From: Chloroflexota bacterium | GTDB taxonomy: Bacteria > Chloroflexota > Anaerolineae > Anaerolineales > Anaerolineaceae | Length of the DNA stretch: 40,110 bases | NCBI GenBank assembly: GCA_012797815.1 | Contig: JAAZOK010000014.1 | Span: 1-40,110 of the forward strand | Direction: 5' to 3' | Part shown: one piece after another, positions 22,453 to 31,893 of the stretch | How the letters are laid out: every line of letters starts with the position of its first letter | How positions within the stretch are numbered: position 1 is the first letter of the stretch | Notes under the pieces: generated by a model | Seen by the model: the letters and a program-made list of their open reading frames with translations, nothing else | Databases searched by the model: none | Told to the model about the DNA's origin: nothing | Made by a program: the position numbers and the translations under genes

Positions 22453-22858
22453 ACTGACCGGGAGTGACGGTTTGTTGGAATTCCGCCACTTCTGTGAGCT
22501 GCGCCGCGACGGTTTGAGTGTGCAGCATGAGTGGATCGCTGGTGGCAGTGGCGGGTGGCGGAGAGGGGGTTTCGGTTGCTGCGAGTACTTTTTCTTGAGA
22601 AACCGGACTCGCGCTGCTGGCAGCATCTTCTTCCCCTGCGCTGGCAGTTTGTTGGGCATACACCATGGCTTGCGCTTCCAGGTCCAGATACCATTGCAGC
22701 CCGTACAAAATTGCAGCGGATAGCAGGATCAGGAACAGAAACCAGCGAAATGGGTGAGGTTGTTTGGTGGGTTTGACCGTCTTGGGATTCCTTGATATAT
22801 CAGGCACTTCATCTGTATAGAATTCATCTTTCTGGATATCTTTTTTCTCATGTTCCAT
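22451..22858 (-). CDS. Hypothetical single-pass membrane protein
   Basis: A 135-residue protein not assignable to a family. A charged N-terminal tail of about 37 residues is followed by one hydrophobic helix (about 38-57, FRWFLFLILLSAAILYGLQW), then a Ser/Ala/Thr/Pro-rich outer tail (ATETPSPPPATATSDP) and a Gln/Thr-rich end. The topology suggests an anchored extracellular linker. It follows the zinc-ribbon gene by 31 bp on the same strand, with GGAA before its ATG, and is likely co-expressed with it. Confidence 0.65.
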   Translation of the reverse strand: MEHEKKDIQKDEFYTDEVPDISRNPKTVKPTKQPHPFRWFLFLILLSAAILYGLQWYLDLEAQAMVYAQQTASAGEEDAASSASPVSQEKVLAATETPSPPPATATSDPLMLHTQTVAAQLTEVAEFQQTVTPGQ

Positions 22859-22889
22859 GGTATTAATTTTCCTGTGGTTGATCTAATAA

Positions 22890-23393
22890 TCAGTCATCGG
22901 GATTGGTGGAAAAATGGGTGAACCCATCCGGAAGGTGTTCTTCCTGTTCTTGCTTCTCCGTATGTTGGCTCGTCTTATCCGGCATTGGTGATGGGGTTTT
23001 CTTAGCCGGTGGGTTGGAAGTATGTCTGGGTTCTTTCTCTGTTGGAGGTGATTTCTTTTGCGGTCCTTTTTCAGATGGATCAAAAAGGTGCTGCTGCTGC
23101 CATTCATCCACCGGCTCTTCCTCGATTTTTTCAGCAGCGATCAGTTCTCGTACCCTGCGTAGCCATTCAGGCGTACTATTTTCATTGCCCTTGGGATTTC
23201 CATCTGTGCTGGAATTGACAAATGAAGATCCACCCCCGCTTTGATCCTGCATTTCTTCTTCAGATAACAGGCTGTTTTGTCTGGATGCGGGTTTTTCATC
23301 AAGTGGAGCCTGGCAGTACCAGCATTTTTCTGCTTTATTTAGATTGGGTCTGCCGCACACCGGGCATTTCTTTTCCTCAGGATTGTTGTCCAT
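22890..23393 (-). CDS. Zinc-ribbon protein with disordered tail
   Basis: A 167-residue protein of unknown function. The N terminus has a short zinc ribbon, CPVCGRPNLNKAEKCWYC (Cys10, Cys13, Cys24, Cys27). The remainder is low-complexity and charged, rich in Glu, Lys, Pro, Gln and Ser, apart from a short helix TPEWLRRVRELIAAEKIEEE (about 74-93). Proteins with this plan in Chloroflexota are usually annotated only as zinc ribbon proteins. It is the first gene of a two-gene unit with the membrane protein at 22451. Confidence 0.7.
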   Translation of the reverse strand: MDNNPEEKKCPVCGRPNLNKAEKCWYCQAPLDEKPASRQNSLLSEEEMQDQSGGGSSFVNSSTDGNPKGNENSTPEWLRRVRELIAAEKIEEEPVDEWQQQHLFDPSEKGPQKKSPPTEKEPRHTSNPPAKKTPSPMPDKTSQHTEKQEQEEHLPDGFTHFSTNPDD

Positions 23394-23418
23394 AGGGTTA
23401 CTCGAAGTTATTTTTTAG

Positions 23419-23447
23419 AGTATAGCACATTCGAAGCAACATACCAG
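23419..23447 (-). promoter_or_regulatory. Predicted extended -10 promoter of the zinc-ribbon gene
   Basis: Minus strand TGCTATACT gives an extended -10 with hexamer TATACT (plus 23419-23424), and CTGGTA lies 17 bp upstream as a weak -35 (3/6). The start would fall about 20 bases before the ATG. Confidence 0.4.
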
Positions 23448-23478
23448 CGTGACCGTGTTTTTGATGATCTTGATTGAA

Positions 23479-25368
23479 TCAGTCCAGGGCGATGGTATTT
23501 TCCACAAAGAAGAGCCGGGCATTATGGGAAGAGAAATCAAAATCATCCCAATACCCGCATACCAGCAAGGTTGAATCATCTCGTATGTCCTGGTAATGCG
23601 GAAAGATCAGGATTACAGCTTTGCCACTATTGAGATCGATGGTGCTGGTAATGGCATCAGGAGCCCTTACGTTTTCAAACGCCTGCACCACTTCGTATTG
23701 TAGATTGTGCAAATTTTGCCTGAAACGGCTCTCGTGATAAAAAGGTAGCCAGTCCAGATAAAGCTCAGATTCCGCCAACAAAGTAAGGGAAGATGATTTA
23801 TTCACGTTCACCACCAGCCCGGTTCCCTGCTGGCATTTCTGATCGGTTTGATAAGTTCGTACAGGAGACGATTTCCAGACAAAGTATGGAAATAATAATG
23901 TAGAGCAGATGATCAGAATATTCAGGATATAGGGGAAAATGGGGGGAAATATGTCTGTTGCCTGCTTATCCGGTTTTCGAAAACGGAGATCCTCCAATAA
24001 GGAAGAGATTGCTATGGTTGGGAAAATGATGATGAAGGGGATAGCAGCGGCATAGACTCGCATTTCTTTGAAATCGCTGAACGGTAATAACGGGACGGTG
24101 ATCAGTACCCCGATCAAACCATACAAGAAAAAACGATATGGTTTGTAGTGCTCTTTTTTGATCAGGACATAAATTGAATAGAAGAACAATGCAAATACGA
24201 TGCTCTGTGCAATGTAAAAAACAAATTCGTTTTCTCCGCCAAAGAATGAAAAGAAGCCTTTGTGATCAGGAAAATTGATGATTTGTGGATACTGTGCTGC
24301 TATGCCCGACAGGAGCTTTTGGGGGTTCTGCCGGATAGTCTGTATTGCAAACGAAAAAATAGCTTCCGTCCGTGCCGGTTCCACCATGCTTTCTACTTCT
24401 GGATGATCGGCATATATGGATGCCCAGCCTGTGCCCCCATTGGCGAGCCCATAAAAGGAATGGGCGAAGTTGGCAAAAGGAATACTCCCTTGCGGACTCA
24501 ATAGTGTAGAAAGAACGGTAAAGGATAATATAACGATGCCGACGGCTACTAATGAAATAACGAGGATCTTGAGAAATGATTTTTTCCCCTTTTCAAGCAA
24601 GAATATCCCCAACATCAGGAAAGGATAAAGGGCAACCGGTCCGGCTCTGGTGATCAGCCCCAACACCAGTGAAATGCTTGCCAATAGAAGAGTGAATGTG
24701 TTCTTCTTGGAGAGGTACTGCATGAAAAAAGTGAGGCTGAAACATCCCAGGATAATTCCCAGATTCTCGCTCATAAGTTTCCCGACCGAGAGGCGTGCGA
24801 ACGAAAACAATAGAACGAAGAAAAGGCTGGCCGGAATAGTTCCAAAATGATCGCGAACAGAGCAGGTGGCAAAATAGCATGCGATGGCAACCAGCAAGGT
24901 AAGTATAGCCAGGGTGAGCTGGATATTGTTGTTTGTGAAGTTCAATAACAATCCGAGAAAAGCAGAGAAGAAGATACGTCTGGCGCCGAAAAAGGAAAAC
25001 TGGAAGCCATTGATATAGCGCAATCCGTCGAAATAATATAGGGCGGCATCTGAATCAGGTAAAATGCCGCTGATCACCTGTCCTTCGGTTTGTCCGCTCG
25101 CCCACAACCCGGCTAATGCCATGGCGAAGGCGCTGACGATAAGCAAGAAAGCTCCTGCCGAATTTGCCCAATGCTGTTTGAGAAGAATGACTGTCATTAA
25201 GATGAAAAGAAGCGGAATGGGGATGGTAAACCCATAGCGCATCTGGATGATCATCGGGCGAAAAATAGTTGGAATACGTAGATGGAGGATCAGGAAAAAG
25301 ATGGCAGTTGATGCGACCAGCAGGATTAAATTCTGCCAGTTTCTTTTAGCATTGGGAGTGGTTAGCAT
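23479..25368 (-). CDS. Large polytopic membrane protein, probable GT-C type glycosyltransferase or glycan polymerase
   Basis: A 629-residue membrane protein with about a dozen hydrophobic helices and a C-terminal soluble domain of about 130 residues (after residue 500). The acidic first outer loop (ILPDSDAALYYFDGLRYINGF) fits the aspartate-containing loop of GT-C enzymes that use polyprenyl-phosphate sugars, but I see no firm family motif. I use the ATG at 25368 because GAGGAA stands eight bases before it; an ATG at 25383 would add five residues. It is the last gene of the minus-strand glycan run, 86 bp after the GT4 gene. Confidence 0.65.
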   Translation of the reverse strand: MLTTPNAKRNWQNLILLVASTAIFFLILHLRIPTIFRPMIIQMRYGFTIPIPLLFILMTVILLKQHWANSAGAFLLIVSAFAMALAGLWASGQTEGQVISGILPDSDAALYYFDGLRYINGFQFSFFGARRIFFSAFLGLLLNFTNNNIQLTLAILTLLVAIACYFATCSVRDHFGTIPASLFFVLLFSFARLSVGKLMSENLGIILGCFSLTFFMQYLSKKNTFTLLLASISLVLGLITRAGPVALYPFLMLGIFLLEKGKKSFLKILVISLVAVGIVILSFTVLSTLLSPQGSIPFANFAHSFYGLANGGTGWASIYADHPEVESMVEPARTEAIFSFAIQTIRQNPQKLLSGIAAQYPQIINFPDHKGFFSFFGGENEFVFYIAQSIVFALFFYSIYVLIKKEHYKPYRFFLYGLIGVLITVPLLPFSDFKEMRVYAAAIPFIIIFPTIAISSLLEDLRFRKPDKQATDIFPPIFPYILNILIICSTLLFPYFVWKSSPVRTYQTDQKCQQGTGLVVNVNKSSSLTLLAESELYLDWLPFYHESRFRQNLHNLQYEVVQAFENVRAPDAITSTIDLNSGKAVILIFPHYQDIRDDSTLLVCGYWDDFDFSSHNARLFFVENTIALD

Positions 25369-25454
25369 AGTGTGTTTCCTCATCTTCTATTTTTATGTGC
25401 GATCCCTTGTTTGGCAAAATCCAATAAAGCGGACGTTTGATATCCATATTTATT

Positions 25455-26591
25455 TTAATGGCATTCTGGATGACCTGATGCAATCTCGGGCTGTCTTGTG
25501 ATGCAGGTTTCGAAGAACTTCAATCTCGCAGATTCCTTGGCAGTGATATCGATCAATCCATTGACGAGGTCATGGTCCAGCCGTTTCCCGGCTACGGAAT
25601 ACAGAAAATCACGTATGTTCGTTGCACTCTTCTGTAAATTTGTCTCTGTATTTGAAATTTCCAGGATCGTATCCGCATTCAGGTCATGCAGATCACTGTC
25701 TCGATAGGGAAGGATCAATGGGATGCCATAAGCTGCACATTCTCGTATTTTTAGAGGAGCTGCTTCTTGCATGCCTTTCTTGAAGAGTGATAGTGTCCCA
25801 ATGGCAGCGCTGGCTTTGGCCAGTACTTGCCGGTATTGTTCTTCTCCCAGATATCCGTGCAACGTCATGTTTTCAGGGAGGATTTCCTGCCCGGGTAGGC
25901 TACTGCATCCAATGATGTCGATATGAATGTCTGTTACCATCTTTGCCAGGCTGACCAGTTTTTCAACCCCCTGCCAGGGTAAATCCGGCGTCCCGATGAA
26001 CGCCAGATGAGGAACAGGGGTGTGGGGGGCAGGGAGTGGTTGGTAAGCATCAAGGTCTATCCCGTTGGAAATCACGCATCTGGGAGTGTTGAAGCGGGCA
26101 AATTCGGGTTCTGCTGCCAATTCACGGGTTGTGAAAACCAGCCCGCTGGCATTTCTGAGGGTGATACTTCTGGTCAACAGGTTATAAAGATAAAGTGGGA
26201 AGCCAAGCAGGCGGTGTTCGCGCACATCATTGGTGTTGATCTCCACCACTACTGGGATTTTGCTAAAAAGTTTGTACAATGGGTTGGCATACATTCCCCA
26301 ACGCAGATAGATCACATCCGGTTCGTCATGTTGGACGGTTGTTATTAATTCAGCCAACGCTTGTGAACGCGTGATCTCTCTCTTTACAAGATTCAACGGA
26401 CTTTGAGCGGAATAGTAAAAGAAATATTTAGCGGGGACAAGATTGCTTTGCTCCTCAACATTATGCAGGTGCATGTAGCATGTCACGCTATGCCCGCTTT
26501 TTCGCCAGGTGTCGATCTGCCGCTGCATTTTCTTCCCAATGCCACTGGTTTTGGTGCGGGGCCAATGCAGAGTAACGTAGGCAATTTTCAT
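25455..26591 (-). CDS. GT4-family glycosyltransferase
   Basis: A 378-residue GT-B fold enzyme. The N-terminal acceptor domain starts MKIAYVTLHWPRTKTSGIGKK. The C-terminal nucleotide-sugar domain includes AFIGTPDLPWQGVEKL and the E-x7-E motif in MQEAAPLKIRECAAYGIPLIL. It transfers a sugar from a nucleotide donor to a growing glycan at the cytoplasmic face; donor and acceptor are not predictable. Its ATG overlaps the stop of the upstream GT4 gene (ATGA), so the two are translationally coupled. Confidence 0.85.
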   Translation of the reverse strand: MKIAYVTLHWPRTKTSGIGKKMQRQIDTWRKSGHSVTCYMHLHNVEEQSNLVPAKYFFYYSAQSPLNLVKREITRSQALAELITTVQHDEPDVIYLRWGMYANPLYKLFSKIPVVVEINTNDVREHRLLGFPLYLYNLLTRSITLRNASGLVFTTRELAAEPEFARFNTPRCVISNGIDLDAYQPLPAPHTPVPHLAFIGTPDLPWQGVEKLVSLAKMVTDIHIDIIGCSSLPGQEILPENMTLHGYLGEEQYRQVLAKASAAIGTLSLFKKGMQEAAPLKIRECAAYGIPLILPYRDSDLHDLNADTILEISNTETNLQKSATNIRDFLYSVAGKRLDHDLVNGLIDITAKESARLKFFETCITRQPEIASGHPECH

Positions 26592-27748
26592 GATGCTGAA
26601 CCGTCTAATAGATCTCTAAAAACTTTATCATAGGCATCCACCACAGCTTTGATCGAGAATTGTGACGCAAATCTGGCACTTGCTTTGCGGAAGTTCAGCA
26701 GTTTATCCGGATCAGATAGAAGGTCTGTGATCGCTTTGGTATACCCGATGATGTCCCCCGGTTCGATCAGGTATCCGTTCTGTTCTTCTCGCACCAGATG
26801 AACACATCCCCCTGTTCTGCTCATCACCATGGCTAATCCACATGCCAGTCCCTGTAATCCGGTGATCGGCAATCCTTCCATGAGGGATGGCATGAAAAGG
26901 ATATCGCTCTCCCCCATCCATTGCAGCACCTCTCCTTGCGTTACCCATCCTTTCAATATTATGCGATCCTGGAGGTCTTTCTTTTCGATCAGAGTTCGCA
27001 GCTCAGGCATCATAATCCCGTCTCCCAATATGATGCATTCCCAGTTTTTATCCCGTATTTCAGATAGGCTGTGTACCACTGCCAGTGGGTTCTTTTCAGG
27101 AGACAATCTTCCGGCAAAAATGATGCGTGGTGATGGATGTTGGTCAAATTTGCTGGGAGTATATTGTTCCAGGTTGATGCCATTCCCGATCACCTGAATG
27201 GGAACATCATATTTTTCTTGAGCCAGATCCCTGACGTAATCACTTACCGCTATAATTTTCCTGGCATTTTTCCAGATGATCTTGCTGAAGGGATAAACGA
27301 TCTTGAACCATTTGGCAGTCTTTTCCGGGGCTGCGTCCGGCACATCTCCTCCATGGATGGTGAGCATATAGGGGGTGCCGGTCAATCGAGATAGAAGAAA
27401 GGCTGCTGCTCCCGCCGGAACCGCGAAGTGTGCATGAATGAGATCCGGTTTCCAGCTATGGATGATCCGCCATCCTTTCAGCACGCTTTTACCGATAAAC
27501 AGGAACATATCCTGGAAGGAAGCCCGGAAAATCTGTTCGCGGTGTGCTTTGATGCGATATACCTCCACCTCGTTACTTTCATAGAGTGGCAAACCCTTAA
27601 AATGAGTGGTCAGTATGCGAATTTGGTAATCGTCAGCAGCCAGCCCCTCACAAAGATTCTGGGTGATCTTTCCTCCACCCCCGCCGACCGGTGGGTATTC
27701 GTGGTTCAGCACTAAAATTTTCAGATTATTCACAATGATGTCTCTCAC
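26588..27748 (-). CDS. GT4-family glycosyltransferase (paralogue A)
   Basis: A 386-residue GT-B enzyme with the glycine-rich N terminus ILVLNHEYPPVGGGGGKITQNL, the mid segment HAHFAVPAGAAAFLLSRL, the donor-domain start IIFAGRLSPEKNPL, and SLMEGLPITGLQGLACGLAMV. The last segment has Gln where the second Glu of the E-x7-E motif is usual. A close paralogue at 32811-33956 shares the same unusual Gln. The start is a GTG overlapping the methyltransferase stop (GTGA); a second GTG 15 bp inside is an alternative. The sequence is consistent with assembly of a surface glycan. Confidence 0.87.
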   Translation of the reverse strand: MRDIIVNNLKILVLNHEYPPVGGGGGKITQNLCEGLAADDYQIRILTTHFKGLPLYESNEVEVYRIKAHREQIFRASFQDMFLFIGKSVLKGWRIIHSWKPDLIHAHFAVPAGAAAFLLSRLTGTPYMLTIHGGDVPDAAPEKTAKWFKIVYPFSKIIWKNARKIIAVSDYVRDLAQEKYDVPIQVIGNGINLEQYTPSKFDQHPSPRIIFAGRLSPEKNPLAVVHSLSEIRDKNWECIILGDGIMMPELRTLIEKKDLQDRIILKGWVTQGEVLQWMGESDILFMPSLMEGLPITGLQGLACGLAMVMSRTGGCVHLVREEQNGYLIEPGDIIGYTKAITDLLSDPDKLLNFRKASARFASQFSIKAVVDAYDKVFRDLLDGSAS

Positions 27749-28560
27749 GCCATGGTTTTGATTGTGATGATGGTAGCAGCGTCGGATCGATCATCGCCGC
27801 TTAGAAAATCTTTCTTGATGGAAGGTTTTGTTTTTGAAAATGCGATGTCATTGGATTCGACGATCCTGATCGTAACCGAGGAAAAATATTTTTCAAAGAC
27901 GTTACGATAATGGTGAATACGGAAGCGGTTCAAGTTGCTGGTTGGATTCAACCAGTTGACCCACGTTTGTTCGGAAAAAGTGAGCATTTCAAAGGGATAT
28001 TTGAAAAAATGATCGCGCAGATCGACAAAATGAAAATGTTCTCCCCCTTTTTTCGTAAGTGCGCTCAGTGCTTTGGTGATGCCATCCACGTCATCCAGAT
28101 GTTCAAAAACCGAAGAACTGATCACAAGATCGACCTGCTCCAATTGTGATGAATGAGCCAGAAGACGGATATCCTCATGGAAGATGGCAAGCACATTTTC
28201 ATTGAAATGCACACCTTGCGCATCCATCTGAAAGTAGGCGGGATATTTTTTTTGATATGAAGCATCCGGTATGGGATAGGGTAATCCTTTTCTTTCACAT
28301 AAGATCACTCTTTTGGCGCCGGCTTTCAGCATTTCACAAGCCGTGCTGATGTTGCCACCATACCCGAAGATCAGAATGACCTTGTTTTTGATCGATATAT
28401 TTTCTTGTTTGAAATATTGTAGATAGCGTTGGGCGGCAGCTTGCGGGTCAATGGTCTCAATGCCGGCTTTGATGATCACCTTTCTTTTTTTCATCCAATC
28501 TGCCAGCTTTTCCGGCATGAAATGGCGGACAACACGGGGAGCAAGGTAGGCTAAGTTCAT
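27745..28560 (-). CDS. Class I SAM-dependent methyltransferase
   Basis: A 271-residue methyltransferase. Motif I is VILIFGYGGNISTACEML (about 61-78), the acidic end of beta-2 is RVILCER, and the catalytic-region strand is VDLVISSSVFEHLDD, typical of small-molecule or sugar methyltransferases. Given its position among glycosyltransferases it probably methylates a sugar or a lipid-linked intermediate. The ATG at 28560 follows AGGAGG; codons upstream in the same frame overlap the previous gene. ATGA overlaps link it to the membrane protein upstream, and GTGA links it to the GT4 gene downstream. Confidence 0.85.
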   Translation of the reverse strand: MNLAYLAPRVVRHFMPEKLADWMKKRKVIIKAGIETIDPQAAAQRYLQYFKQENISIKNKVILIFGYGGNISTACEMLKAGAKRVILCERKGLPYPIPDASYQKKYPAYFQMDAQGVHFNENVLAIFHEDIRLLAHSSQLEQVDLVISSSVFEHLDDVDGITKALSALTKKGGEHFHFVDLRDHFFKYPFEMLTFSEQTWVNWLNPTSNLNRFRIHHYRNVFEKYFSSVTIRIVESNDIAFSKTKPSIKKDFLSGDDRSDAATIITIKTMA

Positions 28561-30569
28561 GGTTCCTCCTGTGGACAATTGAGGTAAGCCGGGGCGGGTG
28601 TGACTCTCGGAATAAGTAATTCTACATTGACCTGCGAAAATGTTTCCAGCGCTTCATAGTAGCATAGCAACGGTTCAGAAACCCATTTGACATAGGCGTC
28701 ATTTTCTTCCCCGTAGCTTACTTCGTCTTCCTGGTAGGTGATGTTGGTTGGCTCATTGATGATCAACGAAAAGCGCCCGTCCTTCAGATCTGAATAAAAT
28801 GAATCGAAATAAGCTCGATCGTTGCTTAATGCCTCATTCATCAACAGTTTCTTTTCATAATCAACGACCAGTGGTGCTTTTATATAACCAAAGGTCAGTA
28901 ATTGCCGCTGGTCAATAAAGAGAATTTCACCTTCATCTTTTCTGGCATCGATCTCAGCCTGCATGCGGTCGAGCACCTGCGCCTGAATCGCAGAGGATGG
29001 CACTGTGATCGGTTTTATGTTGAACAATTCATGCTGAAAGAAAACAAAGATGCTGCCGACCAGTAGAGCCATCAAAATGCGTTCCTGTCGTTTGCCGGAA
29101 AAATCGTTGAAGAAATCAAAGATCGAGCGGTGAAAGATGCCAGCCAGCAGAACGATGGTCAGGAAATACAGATCAAAGTTATGCAAATTGCTACCTCCTC
29201 CAATTTTGACACTCACGGTGGCACCAACTATAAAGGTCGCCAGCAGGCATAAAATCACATACCCCAACTCCGGTTTTTTCAAGCGGCTGATCTTTCCTCT
29301 GGCAGTCAGGAAGATGAAGATGAGGGTTGGGACAGTTGCCAGCGTGATGGAGATCAATATGCCTGTGGGGTTGGTGCTGTTGGGCAACAACCGGGACCAG
29401 ATCAGATCCTGATTTGAAAGGGTGGAGGCAATACGGTCGGCAATCGTCAGAGTGGTTCCGCTGGGTGGTTTGTAGATCCCTTTTTGAACCGGCAGGAAGA
29501 TGGGTGCGAAGATACCACCTGCCAGACCACAGGTTATGAAAAGGATTGATCGCAGGAGCTTCTTGGGAGAATTAGCGGCAGGTTCATTTTTGTTGAGCAG
29601 CATGAGCAACCCTGCCCACATGGCAGGTGCCACACTCCAGGTGTAGCGGGTGAGCTGGGCGTAATAACCCGCCAACCCAACCAGGATCAAGCCGGGAAGC
29701 AGAGGTAACTCGGTAGCCAGAATGGTCAGTATCAGTGCCAGGATCAGAGGCGTATAGATCGGTCCTTGATCGAGGAAGAGGAACACCCATAGACTGGCTA
29801 ATAGTGAAAAGATCAGCGGAATGTCCTTCTTCTTGAACAACAGAATTCCCAAAAGAATACTTGGCAGGATATAAAGGAGGTCATTCCACAGGCGCATGGT
29901 TTTAATGGGGATATCGGGGAGCAGGTAGATCAACCCCCACAGGCTTTGACGCCCGAAATCGATCAGCGCAAAGATTTCCTGCCCTGCCGGGTGATCGTAG
30001 CGAGCACTGTTAAAAAGCACAGAATAGTCCCAAAAGCGATTGCCCTCCGACCAGTTCAAAGAAAATGGATAATCGATGATACGCCTGAAGCGGATGGAAA
30101 ATGCGAACGCGGTTCCTACCAGAATGAGCGCGATCAATAGGCAGGGCAGCAGTTTTTTATCTTTGCGGATCGCGTAAATGGCAAAGGTGAGCGTGCTGAG
30201 ATCTGCGACCAGAAAGATCACCCGCAGTGACATTGTCGAAAAGACGCTCCCCCAGTCGCTGTAAGCGAAAATATAGATGGGTGAGAAAAGCCCCATACCC
30301 AGTAATAAAAACGGAATGAATTGTTTTTGTGATAATTTTCCTATCCAGCGCGAGCTTTGTTGGGGGTAGACCACCGGCAGGAGCCATGCAATGAAGAAAA
30401 TAAAGTGGATCAGAAGGTAGAAGAACAGGGAAATGACGTTGCTCGTTTTGAACAATAACTTGAAATCCAGTGCTCCCCAGTAAATGGCTTTCAATGCAGA
30501 TAACCAGGCTATCAGAATGATGGTGGAAGAAATGAGAATAATAGTTTTCTTTTTCTTATCAAATTTCAT
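28557..30569 (-). CDS. Large polytopic membrane protein of the glycan locus
   Basis: A protein of about 670 residues with roughly 14 hydrophobic segments and a C-terminal soluble domain of about 160 residues with repeated acidic stretches (EVSYGEENDAYVKW). No family motif can be pinned down; a GT-C enzyme, polymerase or ligase is plausible. I start it at the ATG at 30569 (MKFDKKKK), just before the first helix, because a TATGAT -10-like element (plus 30610-30615) lies upstream of it; an in-frame extension to 30647 exists and would cross that element. It heads the minus-strand run 28560, 27748, 26591, 25368. Confidence 0.62.
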   Translation of the reverse strand: MKFDKKKKTIILISSTIILIAWLSALKAIYWGALDFKLLFKTSNVISLFFYLLIHFIFFIAWLLPVVYPQQSSRWIGKLSQKQFIPFLLLGMGLFSPIYIFAYSDWGSVFSTMSLRVIFLVADLSTLTFAIYAIRKDKKLLPCLLIALILVGTAFAFSIRFRRIIDYPFSLNWSEGNRFWDYSVLFNSARYDHPAGQEIFALIDFGRQSLWGLIYLLPDIPIKTMRLWNDLLYILPSILLGILLFKKKDIPLIFSLLASLWVFLFLDQGPIYTPLILALILTILATELPLLPGLILVGLAGYYAQLTRYTWSVAPAMWAGLLMLLNKNEPAANSPKKLLRSILFITCGLAGGIFAPIFLPVQKGIYKPPSGTTLTIADRIASTLSNQDLIWSRLLPNSTNPTGILISITLATVPTLIFIFLTARGKISRLKKPELGYVILCLLATFIVGATVSVKIGGGSNLHNFDLYFLTIVLLAGIFHRSIFDFFNDFSGKRQERILMALLVGSIFVFFQHELFNIKPITVPSSAIQAQVLDRMQAEIDARKDEGEILFIDQRQLLTFGYIKAPLVVDYEKKLLMNEALSNDRAYFDSFYSDLKDGRFSLIINEPTNITYQEDEVSYGEENDAYVKWVSEPLLCYYEALETFSQVNVELLIPRVTPAPAYLNCPQEEP

Positions 30570-30675
30570 CTTTGTTTCGCAATACGGTACTGAGGATTTT
30601 CTTAATCTTATCATAGAGGCATTTTCCAGTAGAATTAGATGATTCAAGTATTTCTATGATCGATGGAGCTATGGC

Positions 30676-31893
30676 GTGCCAGATAAAATAAAGATATTAC
30701 TCCCACGGGTTATTTACGGAAATCGCGGTGATATTCTGAGCCGTTGGGGTTTGATCAATGGATTATTGTCGATTGGTCAGGATGACATGCATGTTTTTGC
30801 TCATAAAATTGACGATCTCCCTTTTGAGGTACGCGATCGATTCCATCCTTATGGAAAACTACATAATATCGTTCTGTCCGGCGATTCCAAAACAGCCTTG
30901 CGACGGGCGCAAATGATCCTGTGGAGCTGTGGGTTGGATATGACCGATGAATCCAGTATGGCGAAATTGGGCTACTTGTTGCTTATTTTTTCACATTACC
31001 GTTTATTGGGGAAGAAGATTTGTTGTGCGTATCAGGGAGTGGGTCCTATGCGAACTTCCTGCGGCACCTATTTATCCAGGCGTATTCTACGCAGGGTTGC
31101 TCATTTCGTCGCACGAGATGAGAAATCCTATAATATGGTCCGTGACCTGAACCCCAAACTCCGGGTGACGCTGGCGGGAGATGCAATCTTCATGCCCGGT
31201 TTTGAGGAGCAAATCGCCTGCTATGCTCATCCAGAAATGGTGCAGAAATATATTCCAAACGATGGATCTCCCGTTATCGCGGTGAATATCCGCCGCTGGT
31301 TCCATTTTTCTTCCGATCTGATCCCTTTCCAACTGGCAAAGAAAAGATATGAAAAGCGCGGGCAGGAGCAGATGCAGGTTCTGGTGAATATCTATGTAGC
31401 GCTGGTACAAAAATTACGCGAGAAATATAATGCTCATATCCTGCTGGTATCCGCATATAACCCCGGCGTATTCAGTTGGGAAGATGATACTCCCTGGTTG
31501 CAGAAGATCAAAGCAGTTTACCGGGACGACCTGAAAGTACAGCTTGTTAATGAGGAATTGGAGACGCTGGATTACCTGGCTATCATGAGCAAAGTGGACA
31601 TGGCGGTCAGTATGCGCCTGCATTCCAGTTTAACGGTTTTACGTTTTGGTCATCCGGCGGTCAATATCAGTTATGCGCCGAAAGGCGTGGATATTTTCCG
31701 TACGCTTGGATTAGATGATCATGCGTTCGAAATTTCCAGGATCATGCAGGATGGCACGCTGTTATGGCAGAAAGTTGAACAGGTGATGGATGATCTGGAT
31801 GCGGAAAGAGAGAGGGTTCGCCAGGGCGTTGAAAAAGTAATGGCGAATAATATAGAAGTGCTACAGGCTGTGTTTTCGGGGGATCATGAATAA
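30676..31893 (+). CDS. Polysaccharide pyruvyl transferase family protein
   Basis: A 405-residue protein of the CsaB/WcaK/AmsJ pyruvyl transferase family, which adds ketal-linked pyruvate to surface sugars using phosphoenolpyruvate. Recognised blocks are NRGDILSRWGLINGLL near the N terminus, CCAYQGVGPMRT, FVARDEKSYNMVRDL, the A-V-S-M-R-L-H-S motif in the C-terminal domain, and VNISYAPKG. The GTG at 30676 is the likely start, with GGAG seven bases upstream; the ATG five bases earlier is out of frame. The gene is divergent from the membrane gene at 30569 and overlaps the next plus-strand gene by 8 nt. Confidence 0.85.
   Translation: MPDKIKILLPRVIYGNRGDILSRWGLINGLLSIGQDDMHVFAHKIDDLPFEVRDRFHPYGKLHNIVLSGDSKTALRRAQMILWSCGLDMTDESSMAKLGYLLLIFSHYRLLGKKICCAYQGVGPMRTSCGTYLSRRILRRVAHFVARDEKSYNMVRDLNPKLRVTLAGDAIFMPGFEEQIACYAHPEMVQKYIPNDGSPVIAVNIRRWFHFSSDLIPFQLAKKRYEKRGQEQMQVLVNIYVALVQKLREKYNAHILLVSAYNPGVFSWEDDTPWLQKIKAVYRDDLKVQLVNEELETLDYLAIMSKVDMAVSMRLHSSLTVLRFGHPAVNISYAPKGVDIFRTLGLDDHAFEISRIMQDGTLLWQKVEQVMDDLDAERERVRQGVEKVMANNIEVLQAVFSGDHE

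Noticed and set aside
22362-22723. Overlapping frames on both strands of the single-pass membrane protein gene
   Set aside because: Compositional shadows of a Ser/Ala/Pro-rich coding stretch; the frame at 22451-22858 has a proper membrane helix and ribosome site.
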